Source: Variovorax sp. S12S4
GTDB lineage: Bacteria; Pseudomonadota; Gammaproteobacteria; Burkholderiales; Burkholderiaceae_C
Reading direction: 5' to 3'
DNA: 64,000 nt
Assembly: GCF_023195515.1 (NCBI RefSeq)
Contig: NZ_JALPKR020000002.1
Location: 2,953,001-3,017,000 of the forward strand
Of this stretch, positions 24,849-34,460 are shown piece by piece. The first letter of the stretch is position 1. Each line of letters opens with the position of its first letter. Under the pieces are notes generated by a model that was not told the DNA's origin, did not search any database, and was given only the letters and a program-made list of their open reading frames with translations. The translations under genes and the position numbers were made by a program.

Positions 24849-26114
24849 ATGACGGCTGTCGCAGCACCGCGACTGCAGGCCTCCGGACGGGCGTTTGCGC
24901 ACATCGCGAGCTTCTATCCGGAGATCACGGCCTTTCGCCGCGATCTGCATGCGCACCCTGAACTCGGCTTCGAAGAGGTCTACACGGCCGGCCGCGTGCG
25001 CGAAGCGCTGCGTGCCTGCGGCGTGGACGAGATCCACGAGGGCATCGGCAAGACCGGCGTGGTGGGCGTCATCCGCGGCAAGTCCACGGCCAGCAGGCGA
25101 ATGATCGGCCTGCGCGCCGACATGGACGCGCTTCCCATGCGCGAAGACAACGACTTCGGCTGGCGCTCGGCCAACGACGGCCTGATGCACGGCTGCGGGC
25201 ATGACGGGCACACGGCCATGCTGGTCGGCGCAGCGCGCTACCTGGCCGAAACCCGCAATTTCGACGGTACCGCGGTGCTGATCTTCCAGCCCGGCGAAGA
25301 AGGCTTTGCCGGCGCGCGCGTGATGATCGAAGACGGCCTGTTCGACCGCTTTCCGGTGCAGTCGGTCTACGCAATGCACAACTGGCCCGGCATGCCGGCC
25401 GGCACCGTGGGCATCAACCGCGGCGCCATGATGGCCGCGGCCGATCGCATCACCATCGAGATCAAGGGCAAGGGCGGGCATGGTGCCCATGCGTACCAGA
25501 CCATCGATCCGGTGGTGGTTGCCGCGCACATCATCACGGCCGCGCAAACCATCGTCTCGCGCAACGTGCGTCCCATCGATGCGGCGGTCGTCAGCATCTG
25601 CGCCGTGCAGGCGGGCGACCTGGGCGCGATGAGCGTCATTCCTGGTGAAGCCACTCTCGTCGGCACTGTGCGCACCTTCAGCGCGCGTGTGCAGGCGCAG
25701 GTCGAGCAGCGGCTGACCGAGCTCTGCACGGCAGTGGCCGCGGGCTTTGGCGCCACCGCCACCATCAAGTACGAGCGCATCTATCCGGCCACCATCAACA
25801 CCGCGCCCGAGGCGATGTTTGCCGCCGACGTGGCCGAGTCGCTGGTGGGGGCCTCCAATGTCGACCGCAGCATGGAGCCCAGCATGGGCGCCGAAGACTT
25901 CTCTTTCATGCTGCAGAAAAAAGCAGGCGCCTATTTGCGCATTGGCCAGGACGTGAAGAACGGCGCCTTCCTGCACAACAGCCGCTACGACTTCAACGAC
26001 GAGATCCTGCCGCTCGGCGCCGCATTGCATGCGGGGTTGATCGAGCAGGGCATGCCGCTGGCTGCTACCCGCAGCGAGCAGCCCGTGAAAGACGCCGCTA
26101 CCGCGACGCCTTGA
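24849..26114 (+). CDS. M20 family metallo-amidohydrolase
   Basis: A 421-residue amidohydrolase of peptidase family M20D (hippurate hydrolase / N-acyl amino acid amidohydrolase type). Metal-binding and catalytic elements are in order: LHAHPELGFEE, GLRADMDALP, MHGCGHDGHTAMLVG, QPGEEGFAGARVMIEDGLF, and SMGAEDFSFML near the C-terminus. The central dimerisation domain has KGKGGHGAHAYQTIDPV. The start is the ATG at 24849, preceded by GGGAGG; an in-frame upstream start inside the permease gene is rejected. No signal peptide, so cytoplasmic. Its place inside the importer operon indicates it processes the imported acyl-amino acid or peptide. Confidence 0.9.
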   Translation: MTAVAAPRLQASGRAFAHIASFYPEITAFRRDLHAHPELGFEEVYTAGRVREALRACGVDEIHEGIGKTGVVGVIRGKSTASRRMIGLRADMDALPMREDNDFGWRSANDGLMHGCGHDGHTAMLVGAARYLAETRNFDGTAVLIFQPGEEGFAGARVMIEDGLFDRFPVQSVYAMHNWPGMPAGTVGINRGAMMAAADRITIEIKGKGGHGAHAYQTIDPVVVAAHIITAAQTIVSRNVRPIDAAVVSICAVQAGDLGAMSVIPGEATLVGTVRTFSARVQAQVEQRLTELCTAVAAGFGATATIKYERIYPATINTAPEAMFAADVAESLVGASNVDRSMEPSMGAEDFSFMLQKKAGAYLRIGQDVKNGAFLHNSRYDFNDEILPLGAALHAGLIEQGMPLAATRSEQPVKDAATATP

Positions 26115-26148
26115 TGTATTTCCGATTCCAACCCGAGGAGTGTTCCCA

Positions 26149-27732
26149 ATGAGTTTCAAGAAGAAAGTGGCCGCGGCCACCGTTCTGTGCGCCCTGGGCG
26201 CCATCAGCCTGGTCGCGAGCGCGCAGACCATCCGCATCGCCAACCAGGGCGACGCGCTGTCGCTCGACCCGCACTCGCTCAACGAGTCGCTGCAGTTGAG
26301 CGTGACCGCCAACGTCTATGAAACCCTGGTGGGGCGCAACAAGGACCTGAGCCTCGCGCCGCTCCTCGCTACCAGCTGGAAGCAGACCTCGCCGAACATC
26401 TGGCGCTTCGAACTGCGCAAGGGTGTGGTGTTCCACGACGGCACGCCGTTCACCGCCGATGACGTGGTGTTCAGCTTTGCGCGTGCGCAGGGCGACGGCT
26501 CCGACCTTCGCGCCACGCTGAGCGACATCAAGGCCGTGCGCAAGGTCGGCGATCTCGCTGTCGAGATCGAGACCAACGGCCCGTTTCCCATCTTGCCCGA
26601 CGTGATCTCGCTCACCATGATCATGAGCAAGAAGTGGTGCGAGGAAAACCAGGCCACCAAGCCTGTCGACCGCCGCAAGGGCATCGAGAACACCGCCTCG
26701 TTCAAGGCCAACGGCACAGGCCCGTTCCGCGTGCGCGAGCGCCAGCCCAACGTGCGCACCGTGTTCTCGCGCAACGGCACCTACTGGGGCAAGATCGACG
26801 GCAACGCGCAAGAAATCGTCTTCACGCCCATCGCCAACCCCGCCACCCGCGTGGCTGCACTGGTCTCGGGCGAAGTCGACGTCATGGAGCCGGTGCCCGT
26901 GCAAGACATTGCGCGCATCAATGCGGCGCCCAACGCACGCGTCATTACCGGCCCTGAACTGCGCACCATCTTCCTGGGCATGGACCAGAAGCGCGATGAG
27001 CTGCTGTATTCCAACATCAAGGGCAAGAACCCGTTCAAGGACAAGCGCGTGCGACAGGCCGTCTACCAGGCCATCGACATTGCCGGCATCCAGCGCACCG
27101 TGATGCGCGGCGCTTCCCGCCCGACCGGCCTCCTGGTGGGCCCCGGCATCAACGGCTGGACCGCCGAGCAGGACAAACGCCTGCCCTTCGACGTCGAAGC
27201 CGCCAAGAAGCTCATGACCGAAGCCGGCTATCCGAACGGCTTTGAAGTGACGATGAACTGCCCGAACGACCGCTACGTGAACGACGGCCAGATCTGCCAG
27301 AGCGTGGCCGCCAACCTCGCGAAGATCAACGTCAAGATCAACCTGGCTGCCGAGACCAAGGGCACCTACTTCCCCAAGATCCTGCGCCGCGACACCAGCT
27401 TCTACATGCTGGGCTGGACCCCGACCACCTACGACTCGCACAACGCGCTGAGCTCGCTCACCGCCTGTCCGGACGACAAGGGCACGGGCCAGTTCAACCT
27501 GGGTGCGTACTGCAATCCCAAGCTCGACGAACTGACGAAGAAGATCCAGTCCGAAAGCGACAAGACCAAGCGCAACGAGCTGATCAAGGAAGCCTTCAAG
27601 ATCCATGCGGACGATATCGGCACCCTGCCGCTGCACCAGCAGTCGCTGGCGTGGGGCGTGAGCAAGAAGGTCGAGCTGGTGCAGCTGGCCGACAACTTCA
27701 TGTACTTCAAGTGGATGAGCATCAAGCCGTGA
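26149..27732 (+). CDS. Peptide-type ABC transporter substrate-binding protein
   Basis: A 527-residue periplasmic solute-binding protein of family 5 (DppA/OppA type). The signal peptide ends ISLVASAQT. The family block LRKGVVFHDGTPFTADDVVFSF is at about residues 85-106, and TYDSHNALSSL and LPLHQQSLAWGVSKKVEL lie near the C-terminus. A GAGGAG ribosome site precedes the ATG at 26149; the codon at 26140 is less likely. It supplies substrate to the permeases encoded on either side. Confidence 0.93.
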   Translation: MSFKKKVAAATVLCALGAISLVASAQTIRIANQGDALSLDPHSLNESLQLSVTANVYETLVGRNKDLSLAPLLATSWKQTSPNIWRFELRKGVVFHDGTPFTADDVVFSFARAQGDGSDLRATLSDIKAVRKVGDLAVEIETNGPFPILPDVISLTMIMSKKWCEENQATKPVDRRKGIENTASFKANGTGPFRVRERQPNVRTVFSRNGTYWGKIDGNAQEIVFTPIANPATRVAALVSGEVDVMEPVPVQDIARINAAPNARVITGPELRTIFLGMDQKRDELLYSNIKGKNPFKDKRVRQAVYQAIDIAGIQRTVMRGASRPTGLLVGPGINGWTAEQDKRLPFDVEAAKKLMTEAGYPNGFEVTMNCPNDRYVNDGQICQSVAANLAKINVKINLAAETKGTYFPKILRRDTSFYMLGWTPTTYDSHNALSSLTACPDDKGTGQFNLGAYCNPKLDELTKKIQSESDKTKRNELIKEAFKIHADDIGTLPLHQQSLAWGVSKKVELVQLADNFMYFKWMSIKP

Positions 27733-27739
27733 TTCCACT

Positions 27740-27794
27740 GGCCGCCCACTGGGCGGCCTGACCATGGGCCCGCTTCTTGCGGGCCCATTCCTTT
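27740..27794 (+). terminator. Tandem hairpins after the binding-protein gene
   Basis: GGCCGCCC/GGGCGGCC (27740-27758) is followed by ATGGGCCCGC/GCGGGCCCAT (27764-27788) and a T-rich stretch. They sit inside the operon, so they probably give partial termination or protect the upstream message, raising binding protein over permease. Confidence 0.65.
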
Positions 27795-27803
27795 TGCTTC
27801 ACG

Positions 27804-28715
27804 ATGAAAAAAACTCTTGCCCGCTGGCTCGACAGCGACGTCGGCTACAGCTTTCGCACTTCGCCCGTGGCAATCGGTGCGGCACTCATCGCGCTGGCCT
27901 GCGTGTTCTGCGCGGTCTTTGCCGGATGGGTCTCCCCGCACAACCCTTTCGACCTTGCAACGCTCGAACTCGGCGATGCGCGCCTGCCGCCCGCGTGGAG
28001 CGCCGAAGGCTCTTCCAAATACCTGCTCGGCACCGATGACCAGGGCCGGGACATCCTTTCGGCCGTGATCTACGGCGCGCGCATTTCGCTGATCGTCGGC
28101 GTCGTGTCGGTGCTGCTGTCGATCACCGTCGGCGTCGTGTTCGGCCTGCTCGCGGGCTTTCTCGGCGGCTGGCTCGATTCCTTCCTGATGCGCGTGTGCG
28201 ACGTGATGCTGTCGTTTCCGCCCATCTTGGTGGCGCTGCTCATTGCAGGCGTAGGCCGTGCGCTGTTTCCGGGCGCCCATGAGTCGCTGGCTTTTGGCGT
28301 GCTCATCATTTCCATCTCTTTAACCGGCTGGGTGCAATACGCGCGCACGGTGCGCGGCTCCACGCTGGTGGAGCGCAACAAGGAATACGTGCAAGCCGCC
28401 CGCGTGACCGGCGTGGCGCCGCTGCGCATCATGCTGCGCCACGTGCTGCCCAACGTGATGGGACCGGTGATGGTGCTGGCCACCATTCAGGTGGCCACGG
28501 CCATCATCACCGAGGCGACGCTTTCGTTTCTTGGCGTGGGCGTGCCGCCGACATCTCCTTCACTGGGAACGCTGATCAGCATCGGCAACCAGTACCTGTT
28601 CTCGGGCGAGTGGTGGATCACCGTGTTCCCCGGCCTGATGCTGGTGCTGATTGCGCTCAGCGTGAACCTGCTCGGCGACTGGCTGCGGGACGCGCTCAAC
28701 CCGCGCCTGCGCTGA
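27804..28715 (+). CDS. Peptide-type ABC transporter permease (DppC family)
   Basis: A 303-residue permease pairing with the DppB-type subunit. The short cytoplasmic N-terminus is followed by a first helix (about residues 25-45), the family signature LLGTDDQGRDILSAVIYGARISL, and the EAA loop NKEYVQAARVTGVAPLRIMLRHVLPN. The start is the ATG at 27804 (MKKTLARWL), after the intercistronic hairpins. The next gene is the ATPase, 22 bases downstream. Confidence 0.93.
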   Translation: MKKTLARWLDSDVGYSFRTSPVAIGAALIALACVFCAVFAGWVSPHNPFDLATLELGDARLPPAWSAEGSSKYLLGTDDQGRDILSAVIYGARISLIVGVVSVLLSITVGVVFGLLAGFLGGWLDSFLMRVCDVMLSFPPILVALLIAGVGRALFPGAHESLAFGVLIISISLTGWVQYARTVRGSTLVERNKEYVQAARVTGVAPLRIMLRHVLPNVMGPVMVLATIQVATAIITEATLSFLGVGVPPTSPSLGTLISIGNQYLFSGEWWITVFPGLMLVLIALSVNLLGDWLRDALNPRLR

Positions 28716-28737
28716 AACCAAAAAGGACAACGCCATC

Positions 28738-29804
<1,067 letters not shown>

Positions 29805-29808
<4 letters not shown>

Positions 29809-30833
29809 GCGCAGTACTCGAACCCCGCAGCACGCAAGGCGGCGAGCCGCTGGTCGTCGCCCATGACCTGGCCCGCACTTTCGACGTGTCGCCGCCCTGG
29901 CTCAACCGCGTGCTCGAACGCAAGCCGCGCGTGCTGCTGCATGCGGTCGACGGCGTGAGCTTTTCCATCGAGCGCGGCAAGACGCTGGCGCTGGTCGGCG
30001 AATCGGGCTGCGGCAAGAGCACCGTCGCCCGCCTGCTGGTCGGCTTGTATGCACCGACCCGCGGCGGCTTGCAGTTCGACGGCCAGGATGCGCACGCCGC
30101 GTTCAAGACGCCCGAAGGCCGCAAGCTGCGCCGCCGCATCCAGATGATCTTCCAGGACCCGTACGCGAGCCTGAACCCGCGCTGGATCGTCGAAGACATC
30201 ATCGGCGAGCCGCTGCGCGAGCACGGCATCCTGAGCGGCAAGGCCGAGCTGCGCGAACGCGTGGGCGAACTGCTCAAGTCCGTCGGCCTCTCGCCGCTGG
30301 ACATGAGCAAGTACCCGCACCAGTTCTCCGGCGGCCAGCGCCAACGCATCTCGATTGCGCGCGCACTCGCCACGCAGCCCGAGTTCCTGGTGTGCGATGA
30401 GCCCACCTCGGCGCTCGACGTGAGCGTGCAGGCGCAGGTGCTCAACATCATGAAGGACCTGCAGCGCCAGCAGGGGCTCACCTATCTCTTCATCTCGCAC
30501 AACCTCGCGGTGGTGCGGCATGTGGCCGACCAGGTCGGGGTGATGTACCTGGGCCGGCTGGTCGAGGTGGCCGACAAGCAGAAGCTCTTCGCCGAGCCGC
30601 AGCATCCGTACACGCGCATGCTGCTCGATGCGATTCCGCAGATGAAGCACACCGGCCGTGCACGCACGCCGGTCAGGGGCGAAGTGCCGAACCCGCTCAA
30701 TCCGCCTGCGGGCTGTGCGTTTCATCCGCGCTGCCCGCATGCGAATGAGCGCTGCTCGGCCGAGCGGCCGAAGCTCTTGAGCATCAAGGGCGTGCAGGTG
30801 GCTTGCCATGCGGCGGAAGAGGGTCGCATCTAG
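29805..30833 (+). CDS. Peptide-type ABC transporter ATP-binding protein (DppF family)
   Basis: A 342-residue second ATPase subunit, start at 29805 overlapping the previous stop. Walker A GESGCGKST, Q-loop IFQDPYASLNP, signature FSGGQRQRI, Walker B LVCDEPTSALD and H-loop FISHNLA are intact. The C-terminal OppD/F motif CAFHPRCPHANERC is present. An insertion of about 20 residues (SPPWLNRVLERKPRVLL) precedes the first strand, as in other DppF-type subunits. It completes the importer. Confidence 0.94.
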
Positions 30834-30889
30834 GCAAGGGTGTGCGTAAACGCACTGACCTGTCCGGCAATCCGGCGCAGAGTGCGGCC

Positions 30890-31825
30890 ATGACAATGAT
30901 GAAGAAGTACCCGAGCGAAGACAGCCGCCCAGCGATGCAAACGGAGCTCGGCCGCCGCGGTTTTCTCATGAGCTCCGCGCTCGGTGCGACAGCGACGCTC
31001 GCATCCCTTTGTTCGCTGTCACATGCCGCAGCAGGTGCGCCCGGGCGCCGCCTGCCGGTCATCTTCATCGGCCACGGTTCGCCCATGAACGCGCTGGCGG
31101 ACAACGCCTTTACGCGCCGCCTGGCCGCCTGGGGCAAGGAGCTCCCGCGGCCTTCGGCCATTCTGAGCGTTTCGGCCCACTGGCTGAGCCGCGGCGCTAC
31201 CGGTGTCGGAATGCAGGAGCGACCGAAGACGATTCACGACTTCGGCGGCTTTCCACAGGCGCTTTTCGACATCGAATATCCGGCGCCGGGCCATCCCGCG
31301 CTGGCACGTGAAGCCATCGGCGCAGTCAAGCAGACTTCGATGGTGGGCACCCAGCAATGGGGCCTCGACCATGGAACGTGGACGGTGCTGAAGCACCTGT
31401 ACCCCAAGGCCGACATTCCCGTTTTTCAGCTCAGCATCGACTACGACAAGCCCGCGGCGTTTCACTACGCCATCGGCCGCGACCTTGCGGCGCTGCGCGA
31501 CAAGGGCGTGCTGGTGATGGGAAGCGGCAACGTGGTGCACAACCTGCGGGCCACCGATCGCGGTACGCCCGACGGGCTCGCGGCCAGCCGGCCGTGGGCG
31601 CAGGGGTTCGACGATGCGGTGAAGGCCGCGCTGGCCGGCCGGGACGACCGAGCGCTCGTCGCCTACGAGAAGCTGGAGGGCGCCGCGACCGCTGTCGCAA
31701 CGCCGGACCACTACTTTCCTTTTCTCTACGCCCTCGGCGCCGCCGGCTCTAGCGAGCGCGCGAAGACGATCTACGAAGGGTTCCAGTCAGGCACGCTGAG
31801 CATGCGCTGCATCCAGTTCGGCTGA
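30890..31825 (+). CDS. Extradiol ring-cleavage dioxygenase of the DODA (YgiD) type, Tat-signal-like N-terminus
   Basis: A roughly 311-residue protein of the class III extradiol dioxygenase superfamily, like 4,5-DOPA dioxygenase. Conserved metal-site blocks are IFIGHGSPMNAL, LSVSAHWLSRG, EYPAPGHPAL, DHGTWTVLKHLYP and VMGSGNVVHNL. The N-terminus carries GRRGFLMSSALGATATL, which looks like a twin-arginine signal, unusual for the cytoplasmic YgiD, so this member may be exported. The start is uncertain among close ATG codons (30890, 30896, 30899). It stands alone after the transporter operon. The physiological substrate is unknown. Confidence 0.85.
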   Translation: MTMMKKYPSEDSRPAMQTELGRRGFLMSSALGATATLASLCSLSHAAAGAPGRRLPVIFIGHGSPMNALADNAFTRRLAAWGKELPRPSAILSVSAHWLSRGATGVGMQERPKTIHDFGGFPQALFDIEYPAPGHPALAREAIGAVKQTSMVGTQQWGLDHGTWTVLKHLYPKADIPVFQLSIDYDKPAAFHYAIGRDLAALRDKGVLVMGSGNVVHNLRATDRGTPDGLAASRPWAQGFDDAVKAALAGRDDRALVAYEKLEGAATAVATPDHYFPFLYALGAAGSSERAKTIYEGFQSGTLSMRCIQFG

Positions 31826-31836
31826 GGCTGCGGGGT

Positions 31837-33303
31837 CTACTGTTCCTCGCCCCACGAGAAGCCGTCGCGCGCAATCATCGCGCTCGAGGCGCTCGGGCCC
31901 CAGGTGCCGGCCGCGTACGGGCGAGGTCCGCCGTCCGATGCCCAGCTGTCGATCAGCGGCTCGACCCAGCGCCATGCTTCTTCCTGCTCGTCGCTGCGCA
32001 CGAACAGGTTCAGGCGCCCGTCGATCACGTCGAGCAGCAGCCGTTCGTAGGCACCCACGCGCTCGGCGCCAAAGCGCTTGTCGAAGTCCAGGTCGAGCTG
32101 CACCGGCGCCAGCTGCGCGGCGCTCTGGTGGCCGTTGCTGCGGCGGTTGTCCTGTGCCTGCGCAAGCATGTGCAGCTCCAGGCCGTCCTTCGGCTGCAGG
32201 TTGATCACCAGCTTGTTGACCGCGCCCGAAGGCGCGCGGTAGATCGCGTGCGGCGTCGGCCTGAAGTTGACCTCGATGCGCGCATCGCGCGAGGCCAGCC
32301 GCTTGCCGGTGCGAATGTAGAGCGGCACGCCGGCCCAGCGCCAGTTGGCAATTTCGGTGCGCAGCGCCACGAACGTCTCGGTGCGGCTGTCGGGGTCCAC
32401 GCCGGGTTCTTCCCGGTAGCCCGGCACGCGTTCGCCGTAGGCCGTGCCGGCGGTGTACTGGCCCCGAATGGCATGCAGGCCCAGCGTTTCGGGCGTCCAG
32501 GGCTTGAGCGCGCGCAGCACCTTGAGCTTTTCATCGCGGATGGCATCGGCATGCGAGTTGATGGGCGGCTCCATGCCAATCGCGCAGACCAGCTGCAGCG
32601 CGTGGTTCTGCACCATGTCGCGCAAGGCGCCGGTCTGGTCGTAGAAGGCGCCGCGCTTCTCGACGCCCAGGTCTTCGGCAATGGTGATCTGGATGTTGGC
32701 GATATGCTCGCGGCGCCAGATCGGCTCGAACAGCGCATTGCCGAAACGCATGGCGAACAGGTTCTGCACCGAGGGCTTGCCCAGGTAGTGGTCGATGCGG
32801 AAAACCTGCTTTTCCTCGAGCACCTTGCACACCGCGGCGTTGATCGCGCGGTTCGATGCCAGGTCGTGGCCCAGCGGCTTCTCGAGCACCATGCGGGTGG
32901 TCGGCCCGTTCAGGCCAGCCGCGGCGATCTGCTCCACCACCTGGGTAAAGAGCGCCGGCGCCGTGGCCACATACATCACCACGGTGTCGGCATTGCGCTG
33001 CTTCAGCAGCTCGGCAAGCCGCGTGTAGTCGGCCGGCTTCGACAAGTCCATGCGCAGGTAGTGCAGCAGCGAGGCGAACTTCTCGAATTCTTCGGCCGAA
33101 GGGCGCTTGGCGCCTTCGACGGCATTGAAGCGCGACTGGATCAGCTCGCGGTACTGGTCGTCCGAGAGGTCGTCCCGCGCTACGCCGACGATGCGTCCGT
33201 CTTTCGGCAGGCTGCCGTGCCTGAAGGCCTGGAACAGCGCCGGCATCAGCTTGCGCCATGCAAGATCGCCAGTACCGCCGAACAGAACGAGATCGAAGCT
33301 CAT
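31837..33303 (-). CDS. zwf: Glucose-6-phosphate 1-dehydrogenase
   Basis: A 488-residue enzyme oxidising glucose 6-phosphate to 6-phosphogluconolactone, the entry to the pentose phosphate and Entner-Doudoroff pathways. The coenzyme-binding motif FGGTGDLAWRKL is at the N-terminus and the active-site motif RIDHYLGK is near residue 175, with EKPLGHDLASN before it. The ATG at 33303 (MSFDLVLFG) has a good AAGGAAA ribosome site; longer readings are rejected. It is divergent from the ferric-type ABC operon, and its promoter region holds a palindrome at 33356-33369. Confidence 0.97.
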   Translation of the reverse strand: MSFDLVLFGGTGDLAWRKLMPALFQAFRHGSLPKDGRIVGVARDDLSDDQYRELIQSRFNAVEGAKRPSAEEFEKFASLLHYLRMDLSKPADYTRLAELLKQRNADTVVMYVATAPALFTQVVEQIAAAGLNGPTTRMVLEKPLGHDLASNRAINAAVCKVLEEKQVFRIDHYLGKPSVQNLFAMRFGNALFEPIWRREHIANIQITIAEDLGVEKRGAFYDQTGALRDMVQNHALQLVCAIGMEPPINSHADAIRDEKLKVLRALKPWTPETLGLHAIRGQYTAGTAYGERVPGYREEPGVDPDSRTETFVALRTEIANWRWAGVPLYIRTGKRLASRDARIEVNFRPTPHAIYRAPSGAVNKLVINLQPKDGLELHMLAQAQDNRRSNGHQSAAQLAPVQLDLDFDKRFGAERVGAYERLLLDVIDGRLNLFVRSDEQEEAWRWVEPLIDSWASDGGPRPYAAGTWGPSASSAMIARDGFSWGEEQ

Positions 33304-33355
33304 GTGTCGAATTTCCTTTTGTCTTGGTGCCGAGTGGGCTCCCGTTTCAACCGAA

Positions 33356-33369
33356 TGGTACTTGTACCA
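33356..33369. promoter_or_regulatory. Palindrome TGGTAC-TT-GTACCA upstream of zwf
   Basis: Perfect six-base arms, centred about 60 bases upstream of the zwf start and 85 upstream of the divergent binding-protein gene. Its place suggests an operator for zwf control, but the binding protein is unknown; it does not clearly match a HexR site as I remember it. Confidence 0.4.
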
Positions 33370-33446
33370 ATTCATGAAACCTGTACGAAAGCTACGCTCA
33401 ACCCCGGCCGGGAGGCCTATTTTTGTTTTCGAGGCGGGGTTTTCAC

Positions 33447-34460
33447 ATGAAGAAGCTTTTTACTGCAGCGGCCTTGGTGGGTTTGTCGGCCGCCGCGTCG
33501 GCGCAGGGCACGGTCAACGTGATCTGCTCGGTCCAGGCCGAATGGTGCAACGTGATTGCCACCGTGTATGCACGCACCACCGGTACCCGCATCAACATGT
33601 CGCTCAAGGGCTCGGGCGAGGCGCTGGCCCAGCTCATCGCCGAGAAGGACAACCCCAAGACCGACGTATGGTTCGGCGGCACCGGTGACCCGCACCTGCA
33701 GGCGGCCGAACAGGGCCTCACGCTCGAATACAAGTCGCCCACGCTGGCGCAGCTTCACCCCTGGGCACAGCAGCAGGCCAAACAGTCGGGCTACAAGACG
33801 GTCGGCATCTATTCGGGCCCGCTGGGCTTCGGCTACAACCCCGAGCTGCTGGCCAAGAAGAAGCTGCCTGTGCCCAAGACCTGGGCCGACCTGCTCAAGC
33901 CCGAGTACAAGGGCGACATCCAGGTGGCCAACCCGGCCTCGAGCGGCACGGCCTACACCATGATCGCCACGCTGGTGCAGCTCATGGGCGAAGACAAGGC
34001 CTTCGATTACCTCAAGGCGCTGCACAAGAACGTGGGCCAGTACACCCGTTCCGGCACCGGCCCCATCAAGGCCGTGGCCCGCGGCGAAACGGCGGTGTCG
34101 ATCAGCTTCGTGCATGACGGCCCTGGCGAGAAGATGCAGGGCTTCCCGGTCGAGACCATCACGCCCAGCGACGGCACGGGCGCCGAAATCGGCTCCATGA
34201 GCATCATCAAGGGCGCGCGCAATCTCGAGGCCGCGAAGAAATTCTACGAATGGGCGCTGACGCCCGGTGCGCAAGAGCTCGGCGCCGCCAACAAGCAGTT
34301 CCAGCTGCCGAGCAACAGCACTGCCAAGCTCGATCCGCGCATTCCGGACTTCAAGAAGATCAAGTTCATCAACTACGACTACGCGAAGTACGGCGCCAGC
34401 GCCGAGCGCCGGCGCCTGATTGCGCGCTGGGAAAAAGACGTCAATTCGCTGCCGCGCTAA
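33447..34460 (+). CDS. Ferric-type (AfuA/FbpA family) ABC transporter substrate-binding protein
   Basis: A 337-residue periplasmic binding protein of the AfuA/FbpA-like family. The signal peptide MKKLFTAAALVGLSAAASA is followed by GTVNVICSVQAEWC and the conserved blocks DVWFGGTGDPHLQAAE, YNPELLAKKKLPVPKTWADLL, NPASSGTAYT and GTGAEIGSMSIIKGARN. The adjacent-tyrosine motif that holds iron in classical FbpA was not found at the expected C-terminal place (the region reads NKQFQLPSNS), so another substrate such as a phosphonate or an organic anion is possible. The permease gene follows immediately. Confidence 0.85.
   Translation: MKKLFTAAALVGLSAAASAQGTVNVICSVQAEWCNVIATVYARTTGTRINMSLKGSGEALAQLIAEKDNPKTDVWFGGTGDPHLQAAEQGLTLEYKSPTLAQLHPWAQQQAKQSGYKTVGIYSGPLGFGYNPELLAKKKLPVPKTWADLLKPEYKGDIQVANPASSGTAYTMIATLVQLMGEDKAFDYLKALHKNVGQYTRSGTGPIKAVARGETAVSISFVHDGPGEKMQGFPVETITPSDGTGAEIGSMSIIKGARNLEAAKKFYEWALTPGAQELGAANKQFQLPSNSTAKLDPRIPDFKKIKFINYDYAKYGASAERRRLIARWEKDVNSLPR

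Noticed and set aside
33323..33375. Upstream in-frame starts for zwf
   Set aside because: They lack a ribosome site, while the ATG at 33303 has AAGGAAA and the standard N-terminus.
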